DNA of 64,000 nt from positions 1-64,000 of the forward strand of contig MPMT01000020.1 in assembly GCA_002238645.1 (NCBI GenBank). The letters run 5' to 3'. The DNA comes from Alphaproteobacteria bacterium bin52 (GTDB taxonomy: Bacteria > Pseudomonadota > Alphaproteobacteria > Thalassobaculales > Thalassobaculaceae). The position numbers were made by a program, and so were the translations under genes. This document shows positions 1 through 7,633 of this stretch, one piece after another. How positions within the stretch are numbered: position 1 is the first letter of the stretch; each line of letters starts with the position of its first letter. The notes beneath the pieces were generated by a model. That model was given only the letters and a program-made list of their open reading frames with translations. It had not been told where the DNA came from and searched no databases.

Positions 1-1133
1 ACCTCGCAGACGTCGATGCGATCGACCGGGAACGCCGCATCCTCTACGACATCGTGTTCGAGGTCGTCGAGCGCCGCGTCGATGCCGAGGTCAAGGAATG
101 CCCCGCATGCCGGGCTCGCACCAAGGGGCAGTTCCCCGACACCATGCCGGGCCCGCTGCAGTACGGCGTCGGCCTGCAGGCCTTCGTCATCACCCTGCTG
201 ATCGCCCACATGCTGTCCCTGCGCCGTGCCGTCGCACTGGTGCAGGCAATCTCGGGCCTCAGGCTCTCCGAGGCCACCTGCCTGGGCTACGTGCGCCGCC
301 TTCATGACGCCCTCGCATCATGGGAACACGCCGCCATCGCACACCTGCTGGAACGCCCCGCCCTGCATGCCGACGAAACCGGCTTCCGGGTCGACGGCAA
401 GACCCAATGGCTCCATGTCGTCACCGACGGGGCTGTGACCCTGAAGTTCATGCACCGCAAGCGCGGCAAGGAGGCAATCGAGAAGATCGGCATCATCCCA
501 CGCTACACCGGCACCCTGGTGCACGACTGCTGGGCATCGTACTTCGCCTACGACCAGTGCAGCCATCAGCTCTGTGGGGGCCACCTCCTGAGGGAACTGA
601 CCTTCATCGTCGACTCCAACGGCTTCCGCTGGGCACGCCTGATGAAGAAGCTGTTGCGCGAGGTCTGCCACAGGGTCAACAGGAGCGACACCAGGACCCT
701 GAGCGAGGCCGCGTGTCGGGCCGTGCGCAAGCGCTACCGGACCATCCTGACCCAGGGGGGCAACGAGTTGCCCGTCATCCCGCCGAAGCCGAAAGGAAAA
801 CGCGGACGGATCGCGAAGTCCGACGCACACAACCTCCATGAGCGCCTGGCGAAGCACGAAGAGTCCGTCCTGCGCTTCACCCGCGAGCCGCACACCAGCT
901 TCACCAACAACACCGGCGAGCAGAAGATCCGCATGGCAAAGGTCAAGATCAAGGTGTCGGGATGCTTCCGAACCCAGCTCAACGCCGAAGCCTGGTGCCG
1001 GATCTCGAGTTACCTGAGCTCAATGGCCGCTCTCGGATACAACCCTCTCGTCGCCATCCAGATCGCCCTCGCCGGAAATGCCGCCAAAATGATCAACCTG
1101 CATGACACACAAACCGAACTCGGAAAGGGGTGA
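1..1133 (+). CDS. IS66-family transposase (TnpC), 5' truncated by window edge
   Basis: The frame is open from base 3, so the N-terminal part lies outside the window; the apparent GTG at 54 is internal. IS66 transposases are DDE enzymes that move their element by cut or copy. The visible part starts with a zinc-finger-like CPAC pair (bases 93-104), then a DDE core: ADETGF (first Asp, near base 370), HDCWASYF (second Asp, near 523) and NNTGEQKIR (the Glu, near 920). The C-terminal end has the usual IS66 tail. The stop at 1131-1133 lies a few bases inside the presumed right end of the element. No accessory tnpA or tnpB is visible because the left end is missing. Confidence 0.93.
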   Translation, partial: LADVDAIDRERRILYDIVFEVVERRVDAEVKECPACRARTKGQFPDTMPGPLQYGVGLQAFVITLLIAHMLSLRRAVALVQAISGLRLSEATCLGYVRRLHDALASWEHAAIAHLLERPALHADETGFRVDGKTQWLHVVTDGAVTLKFMHRKRGKEAIEKIGIIPRYTGTLVHDCWASYFAYDQCSHQLCGGHLLRELTFIVDSNGFRWARLMKKLLREVCHRVNRSDTRTLSEAACRAVRKRYRTILTQGGNELPVIPPKPKGKRGRIAKSDAHNLHERLAKHEESVLRFTREPHTSFTNNTGEQKIRMAKVKIKVSGCFRTQLNAEAWCRISSYLSSMAALGYNPLVAIQIALAGNAAKMINLHDTQTELGKG

Positions 1134-1141
1134 GCAGTTAC
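1..1141 (+). mobile_element. Right part of an IS66-family insertion sequence
   Basis: The transposase stop codon is followed directly by gcagttac, so the complement of the presumed right end begins GTAACTGCTCACCCC. The leading GTAA is typical of IS66-family terminal repeats. The next eight bases, 1142-1149 (aaataaaa), are the candidate target duplication, in an AT-rich patch running to about 1190 that differs sharply from the GC-rich surroundings. The left end is outside the window, so the inverted repeat pair and the duplication cannot be confirmed here. Confidence 0.65.
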
Positions 1142-1285
1142 AAATAAAATTAATAATAACAGTGCGATAAGGAGATATGATACGGAAGCCCGTGATCGTG
1201 TGCCGGGCAGGGAGGCAGTGGCAGGCGGCTGCCTCCGGTTCGCCGTCGTGGCGTCGGCCTGCCGCTCTGACCCCGGGGGCCGTCC

Positions 1286-1855
1286 TCAGGCGGTCCGGCG
1301 GGTACGCTGTGGACAGGGCCGCCGCGTTCCGGTGATCGGATCGAATTCCGAGCGGTTGCGGGTTCTCAGGCTGTAGCCGTAGACGTGGAGCGACAGGCTT
1401 GGCGTTTCGCCGGTGTTGCGCACGCTGTGGATGTCGTCGGGCGCCAGGACGCAGGTGTCGCCGGGGCCGATCATGACCTCGTCCGCCATCGTGAGCTCGG
1501 CCCGGTCCGGACGGGACCCGTCGTCGTGGCGGTCCCAGGAGACATTGGTCTCCGCACCCTCGATGCCGACGACGACGCCCCAGGTCTGGTGATCATGCGG
1601 GGCCACGCCACGGCCCGGCAACCAGCAGATCGCCTCGACCAGCAGGGTGTTGTCCGCCTCCTCGCTCAGCACCGTGATCCCGAAACCCTGGGATTCGTCG
1701 CACGACCTGAGCCCGGGGTCGCTCCAGTCGGCCTCGGCCGCATACCGCCTGACAAGGGGTGCGACCCGGGTCCTGACGGTTTCGACCGGTACGGTTGCAA
1801 CTCCGTCGATTGCCCTGAGGTCGGAGAGAAAGGCATCAAGCGAGTACTGCGACAT
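1286..1855 (-). CDS. Cysteine-dioxygenase-like cupin
   Basis: This 189-residue protein belongs to the cysteine/thiol dioxygenase group of cupins, which use a mononuclear iron bound by three histidines to oxidise a thiol such as cysteine or 3-mercaptopropionate to the sulfinate. The metal motif is visible as HDHQTWG followed by a Glu, with the third His in DIHSVRNTG. The ATG at 1855 (MSQYSLDAF) was chosen; an ATG two codons upstream (1861) is equally possible, and the longer open frame to 1996 reads only out-of-frame imuA sequence. The start lies inside the end of imuA (20-26 bp overlap), so the two genes are probably cotranscribed. The exact thiol substrate cannot be told from sequence. Confidence 0.75.
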   Translation of the reverse strand: MSQYSLDAFLSDLRAIDGVATVPVETVRTRVAPLVRRYAAEADWSDPGLRSCDESQGFGITVLSEEADNTLLVEAICWLPGRGVAPHDHQTWGVVVGIEGAETNVSWDRHDDGSRPDRAELTMADEVMIGPGDTCVLAPDDIHSVRNTGETPSLSLHVYGYSLRTRNRSEFDPITGTRRPCPQRTRRTA

Positions 1856-2615
1856 TGTCATCCATCCGTGGCTGTGGATTGGCGGTTCCATCCCCATGGT
1901 GACGTCTTTGGGTGCCCGATACCAGAGGGGACGGACGACACAGTGACTGCCCGTTCCAGGCCAGGGTGCCGCTCGCGGCACGGCCATTGCGGGCATGGGT
2001 CAGCCGGACATGCCAGTGCGGCGACATGTCGGGAGACGGCGCCGGGGCCACCTGCCAGCGCGTGTCCGGTGTTGCGCCGGTCCCCGGTCTGTCGCGCAGC
2101 AGGAACCCGGTGACACCGCTGTCGGCGGCGGCAAGGCGCAGCCGGCGGCAGGCGACGCTGTCGCGATGGCCAGTGCGCGCCGCGCCAACCTCGCCGACGA
2201 CGGCGGCAAGGTCACCGCAGCGCAGCCCCTCTTCCATCACCCACAGCCGGTCGGTGTCATTGCGGGCCCGGACGAACAGGATCCGGGACGGGTCGAAGCC
2301 GAAGGAGGCGAGGCCGCGTGCCGACAGCCGTCCGGGGCCATCGCCGGTACACCAGAGAACATCGCCGCCGGTTTTCGCCAGGACCCGGTGTGCCAGTGCG
2401 ACCGTGAACCCGCAGCGCGCCGCGTCTCCCGCCGCAAAGCCGGGTTCTCCGGCCACCTCGTGCACCTGGCCGCAGCCGAGACCGCCCCGGCCAAGCGCCC
2501 GGTCGAACGGCGCCGCTCCCAGGGGGACGACCGGGTGGCCTTCCGGCATGGCCGTGATCGCGCGGGTCCGGTGGCGCAGCAGTTCAAGGTCGACGGAGGC
2601 ACGGTGTCGAGGCAT
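1836..2615 (-). CDS. imuA: ImuA-like mutagenesis accessory protein
   Basis: The 259-residue product has the RecA-like ImuA layout: a basic N-terminus, a segment FDRALGRGGLGCGQVHEVAG that matches the family, then WCTGDGPGRL and the SFGFDPSRILFVRARN block. ImuA works with ImuB and DnaE2 in error-prone translesion synthesis during the SOS response. A LexA-type box sits 35 bp upstream of the ATG. The usual partner genes imuB and dnaE2 are not next to it: the following gene is the overlapping dioxygenase and the gene behind it is an unrelated enolase-superfamily enzyme. The last 70 or so residues are less typical of the family. It may act with a cassette elsewhere or be a relic. Confidence 0.72.
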   Translation of the reverse strand: MPRHRASVDLELLRHRTRAITAMPEGHPVVPLGAAPFDRALGRGGLGCGQVHEVAGEPGFAAGDAARCGFTVALAHRVLAKTGGDVLWCTGDGPGRLSARGLASFGFDPSRILFVRARNDTDRLWVMEEGLRCGDLAAVVGEVGAARTGHRDSVACRRLRLAAADSGVTGFLLRDRPGTGATPDTRWQVAPAPSPDMSPHWHVRLTHARNGRAASGTLAWNGQSLCRPSPLVSGTQRRHHGDGTANPQPRMDDNVAVLA

Positions 2616-2649
2616 GCAGGTTCGGTCCCGGCATGAATGACAGGCATAT

Positions 2650-2664
2650 GTTCATGTAGTGTTC
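2650..2664 (-). promoter_or_regulatory. LexA (SOS) box upstream of imuA
   Basis: The plus strand reads GTTC, seven bases, GTTC, the exact alphaproteobacterial LexA consensus spacing; a GAAC lies three bases further on, giving an overlapping GTTC-ACT-GAAC palindrome. It is 35 bp upstream of the imuA start, a normal operator position. On the minus strand the site reads GAAC-N7-GAAC. Confidence 0.7.
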
Positions 2665-2702
2665 ACTGAACGGCCGCCATGTCAAGTGCGGGTCGTGCCG
2701 GA

Positions 2703-3788
2703 TCACGCCCGGTGGTGTTCGAGACCGTCCCAGTCGAAGCGGATTCCGTGACCGGGCGCATTGCCCGCCGTGGCATGTCCGTCGACGACGGTGAGCGGGT
2801 GTTCGATGAACCGTTCCAGTCCGAATCCGTGGACCTCGAGGAAGGAGGCGTTGGGGATGGCGCCGAGCAGGTGGACATGGATGTCGTGGACACCGTGCGA
2901 GGTGACCGGGATGTTGCGGGCCTCGGCCATGTGCGCGACCTTCATCCACACGGTGATGCCGCCGCAGTTCGAGACGTCGGGCTCGATGTAGCTCACGCCG
3001 CTGGCGGCCAGCATGTGCTGGAAATCATGCAGCGTGTGCAGGTTCTCGCCGGCGGACACCGGGACGCCGCCCTCGGCCAGGATGCGGGCGTGACCGGCAA
3101 AGTCCTCCGGGATGGTCGGTTCCTCGAGCCAGACAAGGTCGAACGGCCGGAACGCCCGGGCGGCACGGATCGCCGCGTCGACCGTCCAGCGCATGTTGGC
3201 GTCCACCATCAGCGGAAAGTCGTCGCCGAGATGCGCGCGCATGGCCCGGACCCGTTCGACATCCTCCCCGAGCACGTCGCGGCCCACCTTCATCTTGATC
3301 GCCCTGAAGCCATTGGCGAGGTTGCGGTCGGTCTGCTCCAGCAGGGCATCGAGGGTGAACTGCAGGTCGATGCCGCCGGCGTAGGCGGCGACCCGGGGAT
3401 CGGCGCCGCCCAGCAGCCGCCACAGCGGCAGGCCGGTGCGCTGCGCCACCAGGTCCCACAGCGCGATGTCGACGGCCGAGAGCGCGTGCATCGCGAGGCC
3501 ACCGCGGCCGGCATAGTGCAACCGCCACCACAGCATTTTCCAGGTCGCCTCGATCCGGTCGGCATCGCGTCCGACAAGGACCGGCGCGATGTCCCCTTCG
3601 ATGACGGCGTGGATGGCGCGGGCGCCGGCACCGAGCACGTAGGTATATCCCAGTCCCTCGCGGCCATCCTCGTCGGCGATGCGTGCCGTGACGAGTTCGA
3701 AGCTCGGCATCTCGCCGTGCATGGCATCGGAGAGCACCACGGGAAGGGGGATGCTGAAGTGATCGGTCTGAACACGGGTGATCGGCAT
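2703..3788 (-). CDS. Mandelate racemase/muconate lactonizing family enzyme
   Basis: This 361-residue enolase-superfamily enzyme should abstract the alpha-proton of a carboxylate, most likely as a sugar-acid dehydratase or racemase. The capping domain fills roughly residues 1-125 and the barrel the rest. Catalytic residues are visible: K165-x-K167 (KMKVG), metal ligands D196, E222 (LEEP) and E248 (GEN), and the D271/H298 dyad (EPDVSNCGG and SHGVHD). KxK plus a His-Asp dyad places it in the mandelate racemase subgroup. The ATG at 3788 has GGAG six bases upstream; the twelve codons above it in the open frame belong to an intergenic repeat. Substrate unknown. Confidence 0.88.
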   Translation of the reverse strand: MPITRVQTDHFSIPLPVVLSDAMHGEMPSFELVTARIADEDGREGLGYTYVLGAGARAIHAVIEGDIAPVLVGRDADRIEATWKMLWWRLHYAGRGGLAMHALSAVDIALWDLVAQRTGLPLWRLLGGADPRVAAYAGGIDLQFTLDALLEQTDRNLANGFRAIKMKVGRDVLGEDVERVRAMRAHLGDDFPLMVDANMRWTVDAAIRAARAFRPFDLVWLEEPTIPEDFAGHARILAEGGVPVSAGENLHTLHDFQHMLAASGVSYIEPDVSNCGGITVWMKVAHMAEARNIPVTSHGVHDIHVHLLGAIPNASFLEVHGFGLERFIEHPLTVVDGHATAGNAPGHGIRFDWDGLEHHRA

Positions 3789-3789
3789 G

Positions 3790-3873
3790 ATGTCTCCGCA
3801 CCGGGTGGGCCACGAAACCGGCATGATGGCAAATCGGCGGGCCCGGCGAAACGACGATTCCGTCTCGCGGGGC
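3790..3873. repeat. Dispersed intergenic repeat, left copy
   Basis: This stretch aligns without gaps to 7735-7818, about 61 of 84 bases identical by my count, with the best-kept core gcaaa-cggcgggcccg. It ends two bases from the start codon of the enolase-superfamily gene. Read on the minus strand both copies give similar peptides (SSF-RARRFA), but nothing else suggests a gene. The family and its function are unknown to me. Confidence 0.55.
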
Positions 3874-3969
3874 GCCGTCGAGGCGCCGGGCGGACCGTTT
3901 CCGGACCGCAGGTGCGGGTCTCATCGAGACATGGGCGCCGGCCGGTCCGGTGAGGCCGTGGCGAGTCCG

Positions 3970-4947
3970 TCAGCCCGCCGGAACCTCCAGCATCGCCATG
4001 AACGACGCCAGCCCGACCAGGGTGACGAACGCCGCTCCGGTATAGTTCATCGCGTGCCGGAGCGCGCCCATGCCCCGGTGACTGCCGGACCGCTCCATGA
4101 CCCGCATCGCGGTCTGCCTGGCGAGTATGGCCCCCACTCCCAGGATGCAGATGCTCAGCCCGATCCCGAGCGACATCGCTGCCACGAGCAGGAATCCCGG
4201 CACGATCATGCCGTTGGCCACCGCATAGAGCATGATGAGGACCGCGCCGGGACAGGGCACCATCCCGGCGGCCAGCGCCAGCAACCCGCCTTCCGTCCTG
4301 CCGCCGTGGTCATGATGGTGATGGTGGCCATGCCCGTGGTGGTGATGGCCGTGGCCGTGATGGTGATGGTGGACGTGGTCACCCGCGTTCGGGCCAAGGG
4401 AGGCGCGAACGGCGCAGTACAGCATGTACACGCCGATACCCACGATGATCAGGAAGCTCCCGGCGCGAAGGCCCGGCACTTCGGAGAGTCCGATTCCGAA
4501 CCCCGCCTGCAGCACGATGTCTGCCAGCCAGACCACGACGACCGCGGCAATGACGTGGACGATCGCGATCTGCGCCGCCATGACCACCCCGCGAACCACC
4601 CGCGCTTCGCGGCCGAGAAAATAGGACACGATGACGAACTTGCCGTGCCCCGGACCGAAGGCGTGGATACTTCCGTAGGCAAACGCGATCGCCAGGCCCA
4701 GAAAGAGCGCGCCGAGGTCGTCGCCCCGCTCCAGGGCTGTCATGTGCTCGGCGATCTCCGCATTGGCCCGGCGCTGGAATTCGACGGCCAGCCCGAGAAC
4801 GCGTGTCAGCCAGCCGTCGTTCTCGGCAGCAGTCCCGGCGTTCGGTTCCGCCTGCGTGTGCGCGAACGCTTCCGGCGCAGCGAACGAGACCGCCAGCGCC
4901 ACGGCGGCGGCTGCCATCCACAGCCGTATTCCGATACCGGCCAGCAT
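3970..4947 (-). CDS. NicO-family nickel/cobalt transporter
   Basis: The 325-residue inner-membrane protein has a signal-like first helix, HAFGPGHGK in the first core helix and GMVPCPGAVL in a later one, the two hallmark motifs of the NicO/RcnA family. Between them lies a cytoplasmic or periplasmic loop (bases about 4306-4380) with more than fifteen histidines mixed with glycine and aspartate, which is expected to bind Ni, Co or Zn. Family members export Ni/Co or supply metal. The ATG at 4947 (MLAGIGIRLWMAA) starts just before the hydrophobic helix; the frame runs on to 5040 only because it crosses into the inserted IS1-like element. No strong ribosome site is seen. The insertion begins 43 bp upstream of the start codon. 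Confidence 0.85.
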   Translation of the reverse strand: MLAGIGIRLWMAAAAVALAVSFAAPEAFAHTQAEPNAGTAAENDGWLTRVLGLAVEFQRRANAEIAEHMTALERGDDLGALFLGLAIAFAYGSIHAFGPGHGKFVIVSYFLGREARVVRGVVMAAQIAIVHVIAAVVVVWLADIVLQAGFGIGLSEVPGLRAGSFLIIVGIGVYMLYCAVRASLGPNAGDHVHHHHHGHGHHHHGHGHHHHHDHGGRTEGGLLALAAGMVPCPGAVLIMLYAVANGMIVPGFLLVAAMSLGIGLSICILGVGAILARQTAMRVMERSGSHRGMGALRHAMNYTGAAFVTLVGLASFMAMLEVPAG

Positions 4948-4989
4948 GGTTCGAGTGTTTGGCCTGTGTCCTGGCCTGTCAAGGCGGCC

Positions 4990-4997
4990 CGTCCCCC
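4990..4997. repeat. 8-bp target site duplication, left (CGTCCCCC)
   Basis: This octamer directly precedes the left terminal repeat and is repeated exactly at 7626-7633 after the right one. Eight to nine bases is the usual duplication length for IS1-type elements. Confidence 0.9.
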
Positions 4998-5017
4998 GGT
5001 AGTGCCTCACTTTGAAA
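4998..5017. repeat. Left terminal inverted repeat of the IS1-like element
   Basis: GGTAGTGCCTCACTTTGAAA matches the reverse complement of 7606-7625 at every position except the thirteenth (C versus G). Confidence 0.9.
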
Positions 5018-5082
5018 CCGAGCCTGTCGCGTACAGCCACAGCACCCCATATGCTTAGCGGGAAGCATAGGAGGGACTAACC

Positions 5083-5313
5083 ATGCCCAAGGGGCCACAC
5101 GGGCAAAAGCGCCCCGCCGATGTGGTTGGCAACGCCGTCAAGGTCATGCGGATCGCGACCGGCGAAGCCGAAGAGGAATACGAGGACGACGGCAAAGATC
5201 CTGCGGCCAAGGCGCTAGGCACCAAGGGTGGCAAGGCCCGCGCAGAGAAGCTCAGTGCTAAACAGCGATCCGAGATCGCGCGAAAGGCCGCTGCAAAACG
5301 GTGGCACTCTTAG
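5083..5313 (+). CDS. Small basic KGGKARA-type protein (cargo gene)
   Basis: This 76-residue protein has an acidic patch (EAEEEYEDD, residues 28-36) followed by a lysine/alanine-rich tail with GTKGGKARAEKLSAKQR and ending KAAAKRW. The same pattern occurs in short uncharacterised proteins that are common in alphaproteobacteria and resemble histone H1-like tails, so nucleic-acid binding is an inference only. AGGAGGG at 5069-5075 gives an excellent ribosome site seven bases before the ATG, and a 6-bp stem (atgctt/aagcat, 5051-5068) abuts it. Its stop overlaps the stop of the convergent Fic gene by four bases. Its base composition is closer to the host than that of fic. Confidence 0.8.
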   Translation: MPKGPHGQKRPADVVGNAVKVMRIATGEAEEEYEDDGKDPAAKALGTKGGKARAEKLSAKQRSEIARKAAAKRWHS

Positions 5314-6524
5314 CCCGACGCAATCAGCCGCGTCTTCGCTTGGGGCAGTTGGTTGATTTGTCGGTAGAATTCTGTTTCTGTAATCTCCGTCGCCCACTCC
5401 AACCGAGCAGAGACCAAGAATCTTGTGGATTCCGGTATTGGGCCTTTTTCTCGACGAACTATAATTGCCCGCAATCTTGACAAGTGATTCAAGTCTCGCA
5501 CGTACGCTCTAAGAGGGGTTTTTAAAGTGCTGTACTGTCTTGCTAGTAAATTAAATAGCATTCTATACTCAATCTCGCTGTTCATATCAAGAAGCTGATT
5601 TAGAATTTCGTACTGCCTCTGGGCCAATGCCCGCTTGCGCGTTGATCGCAAACGTCCATACATTTGTCCCATGATGTCGCGGAACAAGCTTCTTTGCACA
5701 TGCCTTCTAATTTCTCTAAGCAATCTCTGGCACTGAATCGATATACCCTTAAGGCCAAATTTGAGGAATGGAGTTAAATCATAGTTCTGTTCCCTCACCG
5801 CACTCAAGCAAGCAAGATACGCATCTTTTTCGTCGTAGTAGTAGTTAGACATTGCGATAAACAACGTATCCTTAAGATGTGCACGTCTGAGAACGCAAGC
5901 TTCGAGCGCACGTGCTGTTCGACCGTTACCGTCAACGAATGGGTGCATGGCACCTATGTGGTAGTGTAACGCTAGTGCACGCACCAAGGGATCGTGCCCC
6001 CGGAACTCGTGGTTTAACGCACCGATTAGCGTCCGAAAAGCGCTGCTGCATTCTGAACCGCCTTCAACACCACGATGACGAGGGCGACCAAAACTGACAT
6101 TCTGGCCATCACCGCGCAGTTGTCCCGGCGGACAATGATCATCGTCACAACCAGTTACAATGCGTCTGTGAATCTCTTTAACTAGGTCTTCGTCGATTGG
6201 CCTGTTGTGGTCGAGTGTTTCTATCCACCGGTAGGTGTTAATGGCTCCTCGCGCTTGCCTCTGGGACCGATTAAAGTGCTTGTCAGAAGCGTCAGACGAA
6301 ACCGCTTCTTCAAACTCGCGTTCAGTGAAGTCAGCTCCTTCGATTCGCGATGTGCCAGCTACTTCACGCTTCAGTTCCATTTCCTCAAGATCTTCGGCCC
6401 AGGCTCGCTGAAATGGAATATTGGTGAGCGATAGGATTGATGCCTTCGCCTCTGTCAGCTCGTCGATAATTGCCATCGGATCATACCGTATCCAATGGTC
6501 TGGAGTGACGTATTGTATAGTCAT
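5310..6524 (-). CDS. Fic-family protein adenylyltransferase (cargo gene)
   Basis: The 404-residue product carries the Fic core HPFVDGNGRTAR at residues 194-205, where the His and the GNGR loop act in transfer of AMP from ATP to a target protein. A class II inhibitory motif T-x-x-x-E-G (T58 to G63, TSRIEG) lies N-terminal to it, so activity is probably self-restrained. The beta-flap before the core reads PGQLR with NVSFGRP. The C-terminal 150 residues look like a winged-helix region, as in many chromosomal Fic proteins. The ATG at 6524 was chosen; an alternative lies at 6584. Codon use is AT-rich against a GC-rich host, which points to transfer. It lies inside the IS1-like element and faces the small basic gene. 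Confidence 0.9.
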   Translation of the reverse strand: MTIQYVTPDHWIRYDPMAIIDELTEAKASILSLTNIPFQRAWAEDLEEMELKREVAGTSRIEGADFTEREFEEAVSSDASDKHFNRSQRQARGAINTYRWIETLDHNRPIDEDLVKEIHRRIVTGCDDDHCPPGQLRGDGQNVSFGRPRHRGVEGGSECSSAFRTLIGALNHEFRGHDPLVRALALHYHIGAMHPFVDGNGRTARALEACVLRRAHLKDTLFIAMSNYYYDEKDAYLACLSAVREQNYDLTPFLKFGLKGISIQCQRLLREIRRHVQRSLFRDIMGQMYGRLRSTRKRALAQRQYEILNQLLDMNSEIEYRMLFNLLARQYSTLKTPLRAYVRDLNHLSRLRAIIVRREKGPIPESTRFLVSARLEWATEITETEFYRQINQLPQAKTRLIASG

Positions 6525-6734
6525 AATTTGTTTGTAGCACCTGTCATTTCCAAATGCAAGCAAGACTGTGTGCCTCCAACCCATTGAAATATCGCATATA
6601 TATGTAATCTGAGAGAAGGTGGTGTCGTGTTCATTTCACAGCCATTTCATCATCAAAGCCGACGGCAGAGGGCAAGAATGTTTGAATATGAAGTACAGCT
6701 TGACGCTAAGCATATAAGTTCATATAAGAGGAAC

Positions 6735-7616
6735 ATGAACAAGCTGCCCCTGAAGACCCGCTCCCTGATCCTGAAGATGCTCTGCGAAGGGCAGTCCATG
6801 CGGGCGACCGCACGGTTGGCTGATGTGAGCTACAACACCGTCGCCAAGCTGCTGGTCGATGCAGGCAAGGTCTGTGCCGATCTGCATGACGAGCTTGTGC
6901 AGGACGTGACCGCCAGTCGCATCCAGTGCGACGAGGTCTGGTCGTTCACCTACGCCAGGCAGAGGAACGTCGCGAAGGCCAAGGCGACAGCCGATGAAGC
7001 GGGTGATACTTGGACCTGGACCGCGCTGGACAGCGGCTCCAAGTTGCTCGTCTCGTGGCTGGTGGGCGGACGCGATGGCGAGTACGCCATCGAGTTCATG
7101 GACGATCTGCGAGGGCGCCTCGCGAACCGCGTGCAACTGACGACAGACGGCCACAAGGCCTATCTGGAAGCCGTCGAAGGGTCATTTGGTGGTGATGTAG
7201 ACTATGCCAAGCTAATCAAGCTGTACGGCGAGCCCACGGGGCAGGAGGGCCACGAACGCAAGTACAGTCCCTCAGAGTGCACTGGCACGAGGAAGCGCCG
7301 TGTAGAGGATTTACCCGCTCAGGCCTACGTCTCGACCAGCCATGTCGAGCGTCAGAACCTCACGATGTGGATGCGCCGCTTCACGCGGCCGACCAATGCG
7401 TTCTCCAAAAAGTTCGAGAACCACATGCACATGGTTGCCCTCTACACCGTCTGGTACAACTTTATCCGCATCCACAAGTCCCTGCGTGTCACCCCGGCGA
7501 TGGCGGCGGGTCTGAGTGAGACCGTACGGGATATGGATGATCTGGTACGAATCATGGACGAGCGTGCATCGAAGCCCGGTCCGCGTGGTCCCTACAAGAA
7601 ACAGATTTCAAACTGA
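6735..7616 (+). CDS. IS1-like DDE transposase
   Basis: The 293-residue protein matches the IS1-type transposase class found in environmental bacteria as one continuous frame: an N-terminal helix-turn-helix (residues about 10-45, MRATARLADVSYNTVAKLL), first Asp in QCDEVWSF, second Asp in LTTDGHKAYL, and the Glu in STSHVERQNLTM. The tail PRGPYKKQISN ends at a TGA inside the right terminal repeat. The ATG at 6735 (MNKLPLKTR) is the family start; the frame extends to 6627 without support. From memory of the family the segment after the catalytic Glu (TMWMRRFTRP) seems about two residues short, which might matter for activity. Confidence 0.9.
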   Translation: MNKLPLKTRSLILKMLCEGQSMRATARLADVSYNTVAKLLVDAGKVCADLHDELVQDVTASRIQCDEVWSFTYARQRNVAKAKATADEAGDTWTWTALDSGSKLLVSWLVGGRDGEYAIEFMDDLRGRLANRVQLTTDGHKAYLEAVEGSFGGDVDYAKLIKLYGEPTGQEGHERKYSPSECTGTRKRRVEDLPAQAYVSTSHVERQNLTMWMRRFTRPTNAFSKKFENHMHMVALYTVWYNFIRIHKSLRVTPAMAAGLSETVRDMDDLVRIMDERASKPGPRGPYKKQISN

Positions 7617-7625
7617 GGCACTACC
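7606..7625. repeat. Right terminal inverted repeat of the IS1-like element
   Basis: Its reverse complement reads GGTAGTGCCTCAGTTTGAAA and matches the left end at 19 of 20 positions. It contains the stop codon of the transposase. Confidence 0.9.
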
Positions 7626-7633
7626 CGTCCCCC
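7626..7633. repeat. 8-bp target site duplication, right (CGTCCCCC)
   Basis: Exact copy of 4990-4997. Removing 4998-7633 rejoins the sequence into an uninterrupted intergenic region between nicO and the methyltransferase gene. Confidence 0.9.

Larger units (their letters stand above)
4998..7625 (+). mobile_element. IS1-like insertion element carrying a Fic gene and a small basic protein gene
   Basis: The element is 2628 bp long and is bounded by inverted ends that match at 19 of 20 positions, flanked by exact 8-bp direct repeats, so both borders are seen directly. It holds three genes: a 76-residue basic protein, a convergent Fic-family gene and an IS1-like transposase whose stop codon lies inside the right terminal repeat. 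Simple IS1-type elements of this class carry only the transposase, so roughly 1.6 kb is cargo. The Fic part is AT-rich (20 of 60 bases G or C at 5521-5580), unlike the host. The intact ends, duplications and open transposase suggest a recent insertion, between nicO and the methyltransferase gene. Confidence 0.88.

Noticed and set aside
1211-1236. 8-bp stem (ggaggcag/ctgcctcc) after the thiol dioxygenase gene as a terminator
   Set aside because: No T-run on the minus strand and such stems are frequent in this GC-rich sequence.
2679-3953. Long plus-strand open frame of 424 codons opposite the enolase-superfamily gene
   Set aside because: It is the antisense shadow of a gene with all catalytic residues; its product is rich in Arg, Gly and His and resembles no family.
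4306-4380. Histidine-codon repeat that looks like a simple DNA repeat
   Set aside because: It encodes the His-rich metal loop of the NicO transporter, so it is protein-level and needs no separate repeat call.
5083-6524. Classical toxin-antitoxin reading of the small basic gene plus fic
   Set aside because: The genes are convergent, not an operon with the antitoxin first, and Fic carries its own inhibitory motif; kept only as an open question.
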